From NCBI GenBank assembly GCA_051648405.1, contig JBOFFC010000044.1, forward strand, positions 1 through 34,218: a stretch of 34,218 bases of DNA, in the 5' to 3' direction. This DNA is from JBOFFC01 sp051648405 (GTDB lineage Bacteria > Planctomycetota > Planctomycetia > Pirellulales > Lacipirellulaceae). Shown one piece after another: positions 33,663-34,218 of the stretch. The notes below the pieces were generated by a model. The model searched no databases and was not told the DNA's origin. It was given only the letters and a program-made list of their open reading frames with translations. Made by a program: the position numbers and the translations under genes. Every line of letters starts with the position of its first letter. Position 1 is the stretch's first letter.

Positions 33663-33700
33663 GCCGCAGGAAGGGAGAGACGCCGCAGGAACGGAGAGAG
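33663..33700. repeat. Two tandem 19-bp units
   Basis: gccgcaggaagggagagac (33663-33681) is followed directly by gccgcaggaacggagagag (33682-33700); they differ at two positions. Just upstream of the tkt promoter. Confidence 0.7.
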
Positions 33701-33773
33701 CGGGATGACGGCGAATGACGGGGGATACGCCAGAGGGGCGTGCTCGCTCGCGTAGGTGGTGTCCGGCGACGCA

Positions 33774-33873
33774 CCAATGACCAAAGCCCCAATGACCAAA
33801 GGCTGTCGCTTACTGCCCTCTGCCCTCTGGCCTCTGCCGACTGCCGTCTGCCGTCTGCCCGCCTGTCGCTTAC
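33774..33873. repeat. Low-complexity repeat block (AATGACCAAAG and CTGCC/CTGTC)
   Basis: ccaatgaccaaag occurs twice in tandem (33774-33786, 33789-33801). It is followed by a run of ctgccctctg, ctgccgtctg-type words and bounded by two copies of ctgtcgcttac 60 bp apart. The block lies immediately upstream of the ribosome binding site of the small membrane protein gene. Confidence 0.65.
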
Positions 33874-33883
33874 AACGGAAGGA

Positions 33884-34162
33884 ATGGAACTTCTCCCGGC
33901 GATCGTCGTGGCCCTCCTCTGCCTGGGGCTGTTCGTCTACCTGATGGTCCCCACCGGCAAGGGGCAGGACGAGCCGCTCGACCCGACCGACCCACGCACG
34001 CTGGGGATGCTGGTGGGGATGACCGGGGGCTCGGTCGCCGACGCGGCGGTGGCGCGGTTCGCACTCGAACGCTTCGAGCAAGAGCACGGCCGCAAGGCGA
34101 CGCTCTGCGATGCGGTGGTGGTGGTGGTGGTGGTGGTGGGGATCATGCGGGGGATGGGGTGA
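33884..34162 (+). CDS. Small single-pass membrane protein of unknown function
   Basis: A 92-residue protein, started at ATG 33884 because GGAAGG lies 3-8 bases upstream and a membrane segment follows at once (MELLPAIVVALLCLGLFVYL, residues 1-20). A short soluble part follows, with an EPLDPTDPRTLGMLVGM stretch and a predicted helix (VADAAVARFALERFEQEHG). The C-terminus has eight consecutive valines encoded by a GGT/GTG triplet run (34114-34140), giving a second hydrophobic patch before GIMRGMG. I do not recognise a family. It is divergent from tkt across a repeat-rich spacer. The frame extends upstream to 33740, over the repeats, without coding character. Confidence 0.55.
   Translation: MELLPAIVVALLCLGLFVYLMVPTGKGQDEPLDPTDPRTLGMLVGMTGGSVADAAVARFALERFEQEHGRKATLCDAVVVVVVVVGIMRGMG
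34114..34140. repeat. GGT triplet microsatellite inside a coding region
   Basis: Eight perfect GGT units and a terminal GGG, read in the gene as eight GTG valine codons. Changes in unit number would lengthen or shorten a poly-valine stretch without shifting the frame. Confidence 0.85.
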
Positions 34163-34190
34163 GGGGGGGGCCGCGCGAACATCGGGTGCT

Positions 34191-34218
34191 GGGCGCCATG
34201 CCCACGCGCGTCAGCGTG
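34191..34218. repeat. Start of another palindromic intergenic repeat (cut by window edge)
   Basis: ggcgccatgcccacgcgcgtcagcg at the right edge matches the left arm of the elements at 1035 and 2994 (ggcgccatgctcacgcgacagcg). The rest lies outside the window. Confidence 0.55.

Larger units (their letters stand above)
33552..33883. other. Divergent intergenic region with promoter and repeats
   Basis: About 330 bases. It contains the tkt promoter (33621-33650), a tandem pair of 19-mers (33663-33700), an AATGACCAAAGC duplication (33774-33802), and a pyrimidine-rich CTGCC/CTGTC tract flanked by two copies of CTGTCGCTTAC (33803-33813 and 33863-33873). No gene seen. Confidence 0.6.

Noticed and set aside
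33663..33873. Possible CRISPR array in the tkt spacer
   Set aside because: The units are tandem or irregular, without spacers of constant length, and no cas gene is near.
34114..34140. Microsatellite as an on/off phase-variation switch
   Set aside because: The unit is three bases, so slippage cannot shift the frame; only length variation is possible.

Overview
The window looks like a chromosomal segment of a planctomycete, probably of the Pirellulales/Lacipirellulaceae type. The reasons are very high G+C, a cytochrome-c/DUF1549/DUF1553 protein paired with a Tat-exported DUF1501 protein, three PEP-CTERM proteins, a dockerin-repeat protein, a DUF1598 secreted protein, an FHA-GAF-sigma54 activator, and starts that often lack a Shine-Dalgarno sequence. 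Assignment is from protein families only; there is no rRNA or tRNA in the window.

Layout. (1) 1-3150: an eroded accessory island of visibly lower G+C. It holds the 5' end of an IS630-type transposase, a 5'-truncated toxin-like C-terminal tail with a tightly linked immunity-like gene, a second orphan immunity-like gene, a PEP-CTERM gene whose 101-bp leader is also present 844 bp upstream, several copies of a palindromic intergenic repeat, and a short relic of an RHS core domain. This reads as the wreck of an RHS polymorphic-toxin locus. (2) 3460-8482: exopolysaccharide genes, namely a Wzz/BY-kinase fusion and a Wzy/O-antigen-ligase-like membrane protein with a TPR tail. (3) 8521-11985, minus strand: a PEP-CTERM protein, a choice-of-anchor-L/dockerin protein, and a DOMON-like PEP-CTERM protein. 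(4) 12489-17165: the planctomycete pair PSCyt1/DUF1549/LamG/DUF1553 followed by DUF1501. (5) 17196-21025: a large palindrome, then a TetR-type regulator with a visible promoter/operator, followed by a DevB-DevC-DevA-like exporter in one operon. (6) 21350-25655: a membrane pyrophosphatase, then a GT9 glycosyltransferase with a 2OG-Fe(II) dioxygenase-like gene. (7) 25671-31498: a 153-bp MITE-like element, DUF1598 protein (minus), divergent FHA-GAF-AAA activator (plus), and a secreted protein of unknown function (minus). (8) 31509-34218: transketolase (minus) heading the operon with that secreted protein, then repeats, a small membrane protein and the start of another palindromic repeat.

How it fits together. 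Surface chemistry dominates: polysaccharide chain-length control and polymerisation, a heptosyltransferase-like enzyme, and exported proteins bearing PEP-CTERM anchors (a class that elsewhere co-occurs with exopolysaccharide genes and an exosortase; none is present here). The TetR-DevBCA unit is probably autoregulated. The island at the left edge is the least ordinary part: toxin, immunity and RHS fragments are separated and interleaved with repeats.

No search could be run. Family names rest on motifs read by eye, promoter calls on hexamer matches only, and start sites are chosen from signal peptides, spacing and ribosome binding sites.
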